A stretch of DNA of 30,929 bases from JBLNDG01 sp050261415 (GTDB lineage: Bacteria; Bacillota; Clostridia; Lutisporales; Lutisporaceae), in contig JBLNDG010000084.1 of assembly GCA_050261415.1 (NCBI GenBank), forward strand, positions 1 through 30,929, written 5' to 3'. The notes beneath the pieces were generated by a model. The model had not been told where the DNA came from. It did not search any database and worked only from the letters and a program-made list of their open reading frames with translations. The position numbers and the translations under genes were made by a program. Numbering within the stretch: the stretch's first letter is position 1; every line of letters begins with the position of its first letter. Positions 1 to 7,434 of the stretch are shown one piece after another.

Positions 1-22
1 TTAATGGGGTTTTGTCACTTCT

Positions 23-51
23 ATTATATCACAGGAAGGGGCTTCTTGGAC
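23..51 (-). promoter_or_regulatory. Leftward promoter with extended -10
   Basis: On the minus strand the sequence reads TGATATAAT, a perfect -10 (complement of 23-28) with the TG extension. The matching -35 position is poor (GTCCAA). It would drive a gene lying left of the window, divergent from the peptide-maturation genes; that gene is not visible. Confidence 0.45.
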
Positions 52-90
52 TTTTTTATTGCCCAAAACTATTGATTTTTCAATGTTCAA

Positions 91-109
91 CGCACATTAA
101 TAATGTGCG
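91..109. repeat. 9-bp perfect inverted repeat
   Basis: CGCACATTA, one base, TAATGTGCG: a perfect palindrome between the leftward promoter and the maturase gene. It could be an operator for a dimeric regulator or the end of a mobile element whose body lies to the left. Nothing in the window decides between these. Confidence 0.5.
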
Positions 110-141
110 AAAGTTGATTAAACTGAGCTAATTATAGTAAG

Positions 142-241
142 ACATAAATTTTACTTAACTGTTCTTGAGGGATGTTGCGATAAAGATTAACATGTAGCTG
201 AGGTATTTATACAGGTACCTCAGCTGCAATAAAATTTATGT
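142..241 (+). repeat. Nested inverted repeats, possible structured leader RNA
   Basis: An outer perfect 12-bp repeat, ACATAAATTTTA (142-153) and TAAAATTTATGT (230-241), encloses an inner 13-bp stem, 193-205 with 216-228 (one G-U pair, 10-base loop). The two right arms are only one base apart, so the stems could stack. No T-run follows, so this is not a plain intrinsic terminator. It lies about 95 bases before the maturase start and could be a 5'-UTR fold; I do not recognise it as a known riboswitch. Confidence 0.5.
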
Positions 242-336
242 ACAAGAATCTTTTTATCAAGTATAGAAGATAATGGATGAAGTTAAGTGTTTTTTTTATG
301 AGGTAATTATATTAATGTGAGGAGTGAATTTAGCAG

Positions 337-1776
337 ATGGATGGAAATGCATATGTTCATTTTTTTCAAACACGGGATAATAATTATGTATATGACGTAA
401 ATACGAACAGTATTTTAAAAGTTAGCAAAGAAATATACGATTATCTAAAACAAAATATAGACGGTTGTAAGGAATATTTCAACGAGCAAATGGAACAGGA
501 GATTGGGAAGATGTTATCTGCAGGGTTTCTTTCTTCTAAACGAATGAGTGAGGTAGAACATCCGTATAGCGAGCTTCTCCCCTACTTTATAAAAAATGCG
601 CTTAGCACTATTACATTACAAGTTACACAACAATGCAACCTTAGATGCAATTATTGTGCATATTCGGGAACATATGAGAATAGAACCCACTCAGATAAGA
701 TAATGAGCTTCGAAATTGCCCAAAAGGGTATTGATTTTCTGATACAAAACTCATCAGAGGCATATAAGTTAAACATCAGCTTTTATGGGGGTGAGCCCCT
801 TCTCATGTATGAGCTTATCAAATCCTGTGTCAGCTATGCAAAGAAAGAAGCTGTAGGAAAAGATATTAGATTTAGTATGACAACAAATGGTACTTTACTT
901 AATGACAGCATTATAGAGTTTCTCGTAGAGAATGATTTCCATTTATTAATTAGTTTGGATGGACCTGAGGAGATACATGATAAGAATCGAAGGTTTGCAG
1001 CTAATGGACAGGGTACATTTAAAGTAATTATGAACAATATTGCCCGTTTCAAAAACAAGTATCCTGATTATGTAAAAAAGAATATTGCTTTCAATGCTGT
1101 ATTAGACGGTACAACGGACTTTAACTGCATGAATGATTTTTTTTGCACATATGAAGATATAAAGGAATTTAGGACTAATATAAATTCTATTGCGGATAAA
1201 TATTTAAAGAAAAATGTTGATGTTTACAAACGCTACAGTATACAGCAAAGATATGAGAGATTCAAATATATGTTGTATAAAGTAAATAAGCTGGATATGG
1301 GGTTTACTTCAAAGCTGCTTAATAAAGAGTTTACAAAATTTGAGGACAGGCTGTATAAACGGAAATATTCAAAAAGCATATCAGAGAAAGAACATCACGG
1401 GGGGCCCTGTGTTCCTGCCGTAAAGAAGCTTTTTATGGATATAAACGGGGTGTTTTATCCCTGCGAAAGGGTAAGTGAGTTATCGGAACCAATGAAAATT
1501 GGTAGTGTTTATGAGGGTTTGGATGTAGACAAGATGAGAAATATACTTAACATCGGTAAGCTTACTGAAAATACATGCAAAAACTGTTGGGCATACAGGT
1601 TTTGTTATCTATGCGCAGTGCAGGCAGATAACCTTACGGAATTATCTGCAGAAAAAAAGTTATCTAACTGCAGAAATGTAAGATTCAAAACAGAAGAGGA
1701 CTTCAAGGATTATTGTATGCTGATGGAATTCGGATGCAACTTTGAAGAAGAAGAATTAAAATATTTTAATGCATAA
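337..1776 (+). CDS. ccpM: Radical SAM/SPASM peptide maturase, CcpM type
   Basis: Predicted radical-SAM enzyme that modifies a ribosomally made, Cys-rich peptide in the cytoplasm. The 479 residues show an N-terminal peptide-recognition-like region (1-85), the SAM-cluster motif CX3CX2C at C100, C104 and C107, the GGEP motif at 151-154, and a C-terminal SPASM-type set of cysteines (C358, C376, C414, C417, C423, C426, C445) able to bind auxiliary Fe-S clusters. The start is the ATG at 337, behind GAGGAG at 319-324. The CcpM assignment (family TIGR04068) comes from overall resemblance plus its neighbours, a TIGR04066-type protein 15 bases downstream and an acyl-carrier-related protein, which are the known companions of this maturase in clostridia. 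No precursor peptide is found upstream. The exact modification is unknown; other SPASM maturase subfamilies remain possible. Confidence 0.85.
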   Translation: MDGNAYVHFFQTRDNNYVYDVNTNSILKVSKEIYDYLKQNIDGCKEYFNEQMEQEIGKMLSAGFLSSKRMSEVEHPYSELLPYFIKNALSTITLQVTQQCNLRCNYCAYSGTYENRTHSDKIMSFEIAQKGIDFLIQNSSEAYKLNISFYGGEPLLMYELIKSCVSYAKKEAVGKDIRFSMTTNGTLLNDSIIEFLVENDFHLLISLDGPEEIHDKNRRFAANGQGTFKVIMNNIARFKNKYPDYVKKNIAFNAVLDGTTDFNCMNDFFCTYEDIKEFRTNINSIADKYLKKNVDVYKRYSIQQRYERFKYMLYKVNKLDMGFTSKLLNKEFTKFEDRLYKRKYSKSISEKEHHGGPCVPAVKKLFMDINGVFYPCERVSELSEPMKIGSVYEGLDVDKMRNILNIGKLTENTCKNCWAYRFCYLCAVQADNLTELSAEKKLSNCRNVRFKTEEDFKDYCMLMEFGCNFEEEELKYFNA

Positions 1777-1791
1777 GGTGGGATTAAAAAC

Positions 1792-2910
1792 ATGTATAAA
1801 CCAAAAGCAGTTATATATCCGTATGATAATGAATCATCATTCTTATTCAAGTATAATGATCTGAACATGAAATTCGATGCAGCAGTTGCCGTAGCGCCAA
1901 ATGGCTGGGGATTGACAGGCAAGGATGTTGGAAAAATAAGCGGGAGTGGGCATATAGGAATAAAGGTTAATAATAGCTTTGAAGATTGCTATGGGGGTTC
2001 TGACTCAATTATTATTGCAGACTCAAATATGGAATTGAATTTTGATATAATATATGATAATATTGCAAATGAGGTAAAAAAAGGTAAAAATGTTATATGC
2101 ATGAAAAGACTTGAAGAAGAACATTACCAGAGCCTGTATGACATATGCCGGAGCAATGGTACCGCCTTTGAGTACTTAAAAGGTGATGACCGGATGATTG
2201 CCGCTGGTGTGTATGATGAAACACTATTGGATATAAAGTCACCAGTAATTTTTGTAGCAGGAGTAACCCGTAGAACTGGTAAGTTTGACCTGCAGCTTGC
2301 CCTCCGGAAGGAAATGCTGGAGGCAGGGTATAAGGTCAGCCAGATAGGAACCAAGAACTTTTGCGAAATATTCGGCTTCCATTCCTTCCCTGATTTCATG
2401 TATAGCAGCACAATGAATGAGGCAACGAAGATTATTATGTTCAACCGCTTTGTTAAGGCTGTTGAATCAAGTGAGAAGCCTGATGTGATAATAATTGGCA
2501 TACCAGGCGGAGTAATGCCTATTAATAAGCAGTTCACGGATGGTTTTGGGGTTTTGGCATTTTTGGCAGCGCAAGCTGTTAAACCGGATGCAGCTATATT
2601 AAGTGTTCTGTATGAAGATTATTTACCGGAGTATTTTAGAGAAATAGATAATTTTTGTAAGTATAGGTTTGGCTATAATGTGGATTGCTTTAACCTTTCA
2701 AACATTAAATTTGATTATCAACAATCCGGTGACTCAGGTAAAAAATGTTATTCAGTTATTGACTCAAGCTTTATTAATGAAAAGGCAGAAAAGTGTAGCT
2801 CATGTGGGAAACCCGTATATAACCTATTAAACAGCATAGATATGAAAAATATGTCAACTCATATAATAAATCTGCTGTCCGGTGATGAGAACATAAAGGA
2901 TATAATATAA
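1792..2910 (+). CDS. Peptide maturation system protein, TIGR04066 type
   Basis: Protein of unknown biochemical role, found in clostridial bacteriocin/RiPP cassettes beside CcpM-type maturases. Its 372 residues include a strand ending in Asp at 71-77, then a P-loop-like segment GVTRRTGKF (157-165), a helix leading to GY (179-180), and a second strand with IIIGIPGG (about 233-240). This suggests a nucleotide-binding P-loop fold resembling the DUF1611 type. A CX2C pair (C335, C338) near the C-terminus could bind metal. The ATG at 1792 follows AAGGTGGGA. The gene starts 15 bases after the maturase and 11 bases before the carrier-like gene, so it is surely in the same operon. The C-terminal half of the peptidase at 5651-7273 appears to be a divergent relative of this protein without the P-loop. 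Confidence 0.75.
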   Translation: MYKPKAVIYPYDNESSFLFKYNDLNMKFDAAVAVAPNGWGLTGKDVGKISGSGHIGIKVNNSFEDCYGGSDSIIIADSNMELNFDIIYDNIANEVKKGKNVICMKRLEEEHYQSLYDICRSNGTAFEYLKGDDRMIAAGVYDETLLDIKSPVIFVAGVTRRTGKFDLQLALRKEMLEAGYKVSQIGTKNFCEIFGFHSFPDFMYSSTMNEATKIIMFNRFVKAVESSEKPDVIIIGIPGGVMPINKQFTDGFGVLAFLAAQAVKPDAAILSVLYEDYLPEYFREIDNFCKYRFGYNVDCFNLSNIKFDYQQSGDSGKKCYSVIDSSFINEKAEKCSSCGKPVYNLLNSIDMKNMSTHIINLLSGDENIKDII

Positions 2911-2921
2911 GGAGGAGTACT

Positions 2922-3248
2922 ATGGATAGAGTTTATGCAGATAATTATGATGGAAATATAGATAAAAAATTAAAGGATATTATTCAAAACCTACTGAAAT
3001 TGGATTTTGAAAACACATATGCTGATTTTTTAGATGAGCATTTATTAAGCATTAGATTCAGACTAGCGCCAAGAGACTTAGTATATCTTCATAGAGATGT
3101 CGAAAAAGCGTTTAATATTACAATACCCCAAATCGATATAGCCGAGGGACGGTTTTCAAGCTTTAACAGCATTTGCTCCCTGATACGGAATCAATTGAAT
3201 AAGAAAGATGAAAAGAATGAACAAAAATCTTATTATTGTAGTTTATAA
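2922..3248 (+). CDS. Acyl carrier-related peptide maturation protein, TIGR04069 type
   Basis: Small 108-residue protein in the maturation operon, preceded by a strong AAGGAGGAG site. The middle (about 45-95) has the helical, acidic-to-amphipathic layout of acyl carrier proteins. It lacks the DSL motif whose serine carries phosphopantetheine, so it probably does not carry an acyl chain and may act as a docking or peptide-binding module instead. Assignment rests on size, carrier-like sequence and position after the TIGR04066-type gene. It ends 37 bases before the lipoprotein gene, whose product is exported, so this is the last gene of the clearly cytoplasmic trio. Confidence 0.7.
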   Translation: MDRVYADNYDGNIDKKLKDIIQNLLKLDFENTYADFLDEHLLSIRFRLAPRDLVYLHRDVEKAFNITIPQIDIAEGRFSSFNSICSLIRNQLNKKDEKNEQKSYYCSL

Positions 3249-3285
3249 AGACTATTAATATAAGCGTAATATGGGAGTGATGTGT

Positions 3286-5487
3286 ATGAAATGCAGAAAA
3301 TCGGTCGGTTTAATAGGTATTATTTGCCTGCTTGCGGCACTGTTTTCCATGACAGGCTGCAAGCCCGGCGATTCATCAGGCACCATGGAAGCCCTGAAGA
3401 AAAACGCATATACCTATGAGGCTGTGGAATTAAGCGGTGCTATGGGGTTGCAAAGCGTTTCTATCATGAGTGTCAACAGCAAAGGAGAAATTGCATTATT
3501 TGACGAGGAAAAAGAGAAAATCCTTATCATTGATAAAAAAGGAGACTTAGTAAGAGAAATACCTGATACCTTCAATGGAAGCACATGTCTTGCATATGAC
3601 ACCGGGGATAAGCTATATGCCTTGCTGCAATACTATAAAAAGAACGGCAGTGAAGTAACCGGAATGATGACGGAGCTGGTAATCTACAATGGACAGGGAC
3701 AGAAATCCGGTGATAAGGTTGTAAAAGAAATTAACGGCAGCAGGGAGTCATTTAGCGGAAAGCTTATAACGAAGATGATACCGGATAGACAAGGAAACCT
3801 TTATGTGCGTAAAAGCGACGGAACGGTTGAAGTGTTAAACAAAAGCCTAGACAGTATAAAAGCGTGGGACAGGAATGAATATTCAGATATAAGTCTTGAT
3901 GAAAAAGACAATCTGCTATTGCTGCATAAAAGTACAGGAGGGCAGAGGCTTATACAGAAGCTTGACAATAAAACCGGTAAAGTTATCTGGGAAAAAGAGC
4001 TAAAGGGGTCTGGCGCACCGCAGTTAATATACTGCAACAGGAGCTCCGGCAAACTATACGGCTTGGAGAACGGAATTGTTTACAGCTACAGTTCGGAGGG
4101 GGACATAGGCTCCAGACTGCTGGACTGCAAAGAACTGTCGGTTTTGAACGATATATATAGCTTTGCGGTGGACGATAACGAGGAAGTATATGTTCAAAAC
4201 GCGGATAATGGAAAATCAAATATTATCTGTTTTAAAAAACAGGATGAAAGTAAGCAGAGGGCTACAGAGGGAAATAAAAAGAAGCTGGTTGTGTATTTAA
4301 GATATGTTATTTCAGACGATATTGTTTCAAATGCAGCGCATGAGTATGAGAACAAGCATCCCGGTGTGGATATCGAGATCAATGACATCAGTGGGCTGAC
4401 AATGGAGGAATGTATGCAAAAGTTGAATACAGAGCTGCTGGCAAAAAAAGGGCCAGATGTTATATTAGGTCGTTTTCTTACAAATGATTATAAAGATAAA
4501 GGGCTGCTTGTAAATCTTGAAGAATTTATTAATAAGGATAAAAGCTTTAATATCAAAGACTATGCTGAAAATTTAATAGATGCATCAAAAGTAGGAAATG
4601 AACTTTATAGTATACCGGTTGATTACGATATGGAGTGTTTTTTGATTAACAGCAAACTGCTGGAGCAAAAGGGGATTGTTTTAAAGGAAGATATTACTTG
4701 GGAACAGCTGTACACTATGGTAAAAGAGGCTAACAGCAAGCCTGGTAAGAGGTTTTATATGCTTCCCAAAATGGGACACCGCTATTTGTTTGAGGAAATA
4801 GTATACAAGGATATTGACCATTACATTGACAGGAAAAATAAAATATCAAAGTTTAATACAGGTGAATTCACCCATGCACTGGAGCTGTTGAAGCGTATGG
4901 ATAAAGAACAATTACTGCATCCCGATACGGATTTTAAGACAATTATACACTCAGACGGGGAAATTGCCCCGGAAGATATATTGCTTATCCCGATTCAGAT
5001 GGATTCGTATGGACAGATATATAGCGGATACGGCAAGTATTATAATAGCTTTAACATTATACCTACTCCTAAAGGATTGCATACTGATGCTAGAGCAGTA
5101 TCTGCCGACAGTATAGTCATCAGCAGCAATTCGAAATATAAGGAGGAGGCATGGGAATTTGTGAAGCTGCTTTTGTCTGAAGAAGTACAGTTTAAGGTGA
5201 GTGAAGATAATAATTTTGCAGTAAACGTAAAAGCAAACGAAAGAAGCAAAACAGATATGTTTATGTATCTCGACAAATACCCTTTACCAAAATACTACCG
5301 GCCTACTGATAAGGAAATGGATAATTTAAAAAACATTATGGCAGGAGTAAATAAAATTGAGTCGTATGATTTTAAATTGAATGAGCTTATCTGGAATGAA
5401 GTGGAGCCCTTCATGAAAAATGAAAAAAGTGCAGAGGAAACTGCTGAAGCCGTACAAAACAAGGTACAGCTTTACTTGGAGGAGTAA
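3286..5487 (+). CDS. Lipoprotein: propeller-like N-terminus fused to ABC solute-binding protein
   Basis: Predicted surface lipoprotein of an ABC importer. With the start at 3286 (GGAG 8 bases upstream; in-frame ATGs at 3271 and 3280 fit worse) it has 733 residues. A signal peptide ends in the lipobox MTGC, lipid anchor C25. Residues about 40-325 form repeated strand-turn units with D/N-rich loops, as in NHL/PQQ-like beta-propellers. From about 331 a family 1 extracellular solute-binding domain follows (…AAHEYENKHPGVDIEI…) and runs to the C-terminus. Usual family members are 400-550 residues, so the propeller is an addition. A damaged paralogue lies at 7435-9658 just before two CUT1-type permeases, the likely partners. 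The ligand is unknown; sugar or peptide is possible. Confidence 0.8.
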   Translation: MKCRKSVGLIGIICLLAALFSMTGCKPGDSSGTMEALKKNAYTYEAVELSGAMGLQSVSIMSVNSKGEIALFDEEKEKILIIDKKGDLVREIPDTFNGSTCLAYDTGDKLYALLQYYKKNGSEVTGMMTELVIYNGQGQKSGDKVVKEINGSRESFSGKLITKMIPDRQGNLYVRKSDGTVEVLNKSLDSIKAWDRNEYSDISLDEKDNLLLLHKSTGGQRLIQKLDNKTGKVIWEKELKGSGAPQLIYCNRSSGKLYGLENGIVYSYSSEGDIGSRLLDCKELSVLNDIYSFAVDDNEEVYVQNADNGKSNIICFKKQDESKQRATEGNKKKLVVYLRYVISDDIVSNAAHEYENKHPGVDIEINDISGLTMEECMQKLNTELLAKKGPDVILGRFLTNDYKDKGLLVNLEEFINKDKSFNIKDYAENLIDASKVGNELYSIPVDYDMECFLINSKLLEQKGIVLKEDITWEQLYTMVKEANSKPGKRFYMLPKMGHRYLFEEIVYKDIDHYIDRKNKISKFNTGEFTHALELLKRMDKEQLLHPDTDFKTIIHSDGEIAPEDILLIPIQMDSYGQIYSGYGKYYNSFNIIPTPKGLHTDARAVSADSIVISSNSKYKEEAWEFVKLLLSEEVQFKVSEDNNFAVNVKANERSKTDMFMYLDKYPLPKYYRPTDKEMDNLKNIMAGVNKIESYDFKLNELIWNEVEPFMKNEKSAEETAEAVQNKVQLYLEE

Positions 5488-5533
5488 AACCGGTATTAAT
5501 GTATTCTTAAGCAGGTATATCGGGGATGAGGGC

Positions 5534-5650
5534 ATGAAATGCAGACTTTGCGTTCTCATTTCTTTGTGTTGCTTTAGTATACGATATAATGGAATTGATA
5601 GTAGTATTGGCAAAATAATAAGCGCACAAACGGAGGAAAGGGCGGTATAA
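5534..5650 (+). CDS. Possible 38-codon Cys-rich peptide or lipoprotein remnant
   Basis: Short ORF starting MKCRLCVLISLCCF, with four cysteines in the first 13 residues, ending directly before the peptidase ATG. GGGGATGAGGG precedes it. It begins with the same 12 bases (ATGAAATGCAGA) as the lipoprotein gene at 3286, so it may be a leftover of another lipoprotein start rather than a precursor peptide. A TATAAT at 5585-5590, inside the ORF, may instead be the promoter of the peptidase, in which case the ORF is fortuitous. Confidence 0.2.
   Translation: MKCRLCVLISLCCFSIRYNGIDSSIGKIISAQTEERAV
5585..5590 (+). promoter_or_regulatory. Candidate -10 box before the S8 peptidase
   Basis: A perfect TATAAT 60 bases before the peptidase start. 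The upstream TTGTGT sits at a short 15-base spacing, so the -35 is weak. It would let the peptidase be expressed apart from the lipoprotein gene. Confidence 0.3.
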
Positions 5651-7273
5651 ATGGCAGGAGTTCATGTGGCGGTAATTGACGATGGGATCAATAAAGCACT
5701 CTATGGCGGTATAGGTTTAAAGCATGATATTGTTATTACCAACGAGTTTGGCATTGAGAAAAGGACAAATTATAATCCTTATATAAAAAGTCATGGTACT
5801 GTATGTACTGCCATAATTGAAAAGTACTGTAAAGGCATTGAGATAAGCAGTATCAGAATATTGAACGATAAATACCATGGTGGTATAAAGCAATTAGTTA
5901 AGGCAATGGAATGGTGTATTGAAAATGAAATTAAAATAATTAATCTAAGTGCAGGTACTGTTAGTTATTGGGATAGGGCTGAGTTAAAAACTATAGTTGA
6001 TAAGGCATGTAAAATTGGAATTGTTATTGTTGCGGCTAACAATAATGATGGTTTCATTACATATCCTGCTTCTTTTCCTAACGTCATAGGGGTAAAATGT
6101 GATAGATCTGATAATCTGGATGAAGGATGTATTGTCTATGATTTTGAACCACCCGATGGTATAGAAGTTACAGCTTGCGGCAAGCACTTGCTTGTGGATT
6201 ACTGTGGGAATGCAGTAATGACAGATAATTGGAACAGTTATTCAGCACCTCAGGTATCGGCTATGATAGCAAATATCATAAATGAATTTCCCAATGCAGT
6301 AATCCACGAGATCAGAGAGAAGCTCTGGAAGCAAGCTGTAAACTATGATGATGAACGAAAATTTTATGAAGCGTACAGCAATATGGAGTGTATAGATAAA
6401 GCATTAATATTTAGATTGAACCCCTTGTGCAGTTTTCCTATGTATCCAGTATTTAAAATAGAGAAAACCGTTAATATTAGACATGAGAGTATCGCTTCTG
6501 CACTAGCCGGTATAGAAGCATACCTGGAACATGATAACTCAATTGTGGATAATATAGACACTATTATAATTGATACTCAAGATGATTCCTTGGATTATAC
6601 TATGGGTGCTCTGGAAAAAACCTTAAAATATCTGAGTATCTATAAAAAGAATATAATACTTATGCATTATAACTTTGAGAATAAGCATTATAAAAAAATA
6701 CTGAGGGATTACAGCCCTGCAGTTATTTATAATTCCTTTCCTAAATTATCTATACTAAACAGAGAAAACAGTGAAGAGACTCCCGTTCTCACGGTATTGA
6801 ACTATTCTTATGTAAGTATAGTTGATGTTTTATCTGTATTGCGTGAGTTCTTCTGCGCGGACGGCTATATCCCTATTACATTTACAACTAATGTATATGG
6901 GCTCTATTGTGAGCATAACTACTTTCGACTAGAACAAATGAATAAGCATAAGGATATAAAGAATTGCTACCAGAGGATAAATGATACAGTCAATTTTTAT
7001 AACGGTGATATAGGAATAGTAGGAATGAACTGCTGTAAGGAAATAAGTGATGTAACTGAGCTGGTAGCTCAAGTGCATACTGATATAGTTGTAGTTATCC
7101 CGGAATCAGATACCTCAGATGAAAGCTCACTGTATTTATACCAATTTGTCGAAAAAGTTTTTGTTATGCCAGATTACATTATTAATATAAATAACGCATC
7201 TGATAATACTTTATTAAGAAACGCCCTAAGAACTTTGTATAAAAAAATACTCGCACTGCTCAGTTGCATATGA
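5651..7273 (+). CDS. Cytoplasmic S8 (subtilisin-like) peptidase with TIGR04066-like C-terminus
   Basis: Predicted serine peptidase, likely cutting the leader from the matured peptide. The catalytic triad is visible: Asp10 in VAVIDDGI, His48 in KSHGT, and Ser196 in WNSYSAPQVSA, which aligns with GTSMATPHVSG; Asn in ANNNDG (130-134) fits the oxyanion hole. There is no signal peptide and no propeptide: the protein opens on the catalytic Asp strand, so it should work in the cytoplasm and without zymogen processing. Residues about 257-520 are not protease. They resemble the TIGR04066-type protein encoded at 1792, with matching landmarks (DTIIID 302-307, TPVLTV 377-382, GY 405-406, DIGIVG 453-458) but no P-loop. 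GGAGG lies 13 bases before the ATG. It sits between two lipoprotein paralogues. Confidence 0.8.
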   Translation: MAGVHVAVIDDGINKALYGGIGLKHDIVITNEFGIEKRTNYNPYIKSHGTVCTAIIEKYCKGIEISSIRILNDKYHGGIKQLVKAMEWCIENEIKIINLSAGTVSYWDRAELKTIVDKACKIGIVIVAANNNDGFITYPASFPNVIGVKCDRSDNLDEGCIVYDFEPPDGIEVTACGKHLLVDYCGNAVMTDNWNSYSAPQVSAMIANIINEFPNAVIHEIREKLWKQAVNYDDERKFYEAYSNMECIDKALIFRLNPLCSFPMYPVFKIEKTVNIRHESIASALAGIEAYLEHDNSIVDNIDTIIIDTQDDSLDYTMGALEKTLKYLSIYKKNIILMHYNFENKHYKKILRDYSPAVIYNSFPKLSILNRENSEETPVLTVLNYSYVSIVDVLSVLREFFCADGYIPITFTTNVYGLYCEHNYFRLEQMNKHKDIKNCYQRINDTVNFYNGDIGIVGMNCCKEISDVTELVAQVHTDIVVVIPESDTSDESSLYLYQFVEKVFVMPDYIININNASDNTLLRNALRTLYKKILALLSCI

Positions 7274-7434
7274 ACAAATATACCGGTTTCTAAGATGTAA
7301 GAATGCGAAGAATGATTTATAGGGCGCGAACTGTTTAGCTGCAAATATAGATATATATTTAAAGGAATACTTGGATTATAAATGGCTATGGATAGAGCGC
7401 TTGAAGCTATGAAAAAATTAGGGAGAAGGATTGT

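Larger units (their letters stand above)
1..336. other. Gene-free 5' region with structured DNA
   Basis: I see no coding region here; the longest ATG-initiated readings are 15 codons or fewer and none is Cys-rich. It holds a leftward extended -10 promoter (23-28), a 9-bp palindrome (91-109) and a nested inverted repeat (142-241). The precursor peptide usually expected beside a CcpM-type maturase is therefore not in this stretch and could lie left of the window. A weak rightward promoter reading is TTGAGG, 17 bases, TAACAT, just before the inner hairpin. Confidence 0.6.
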
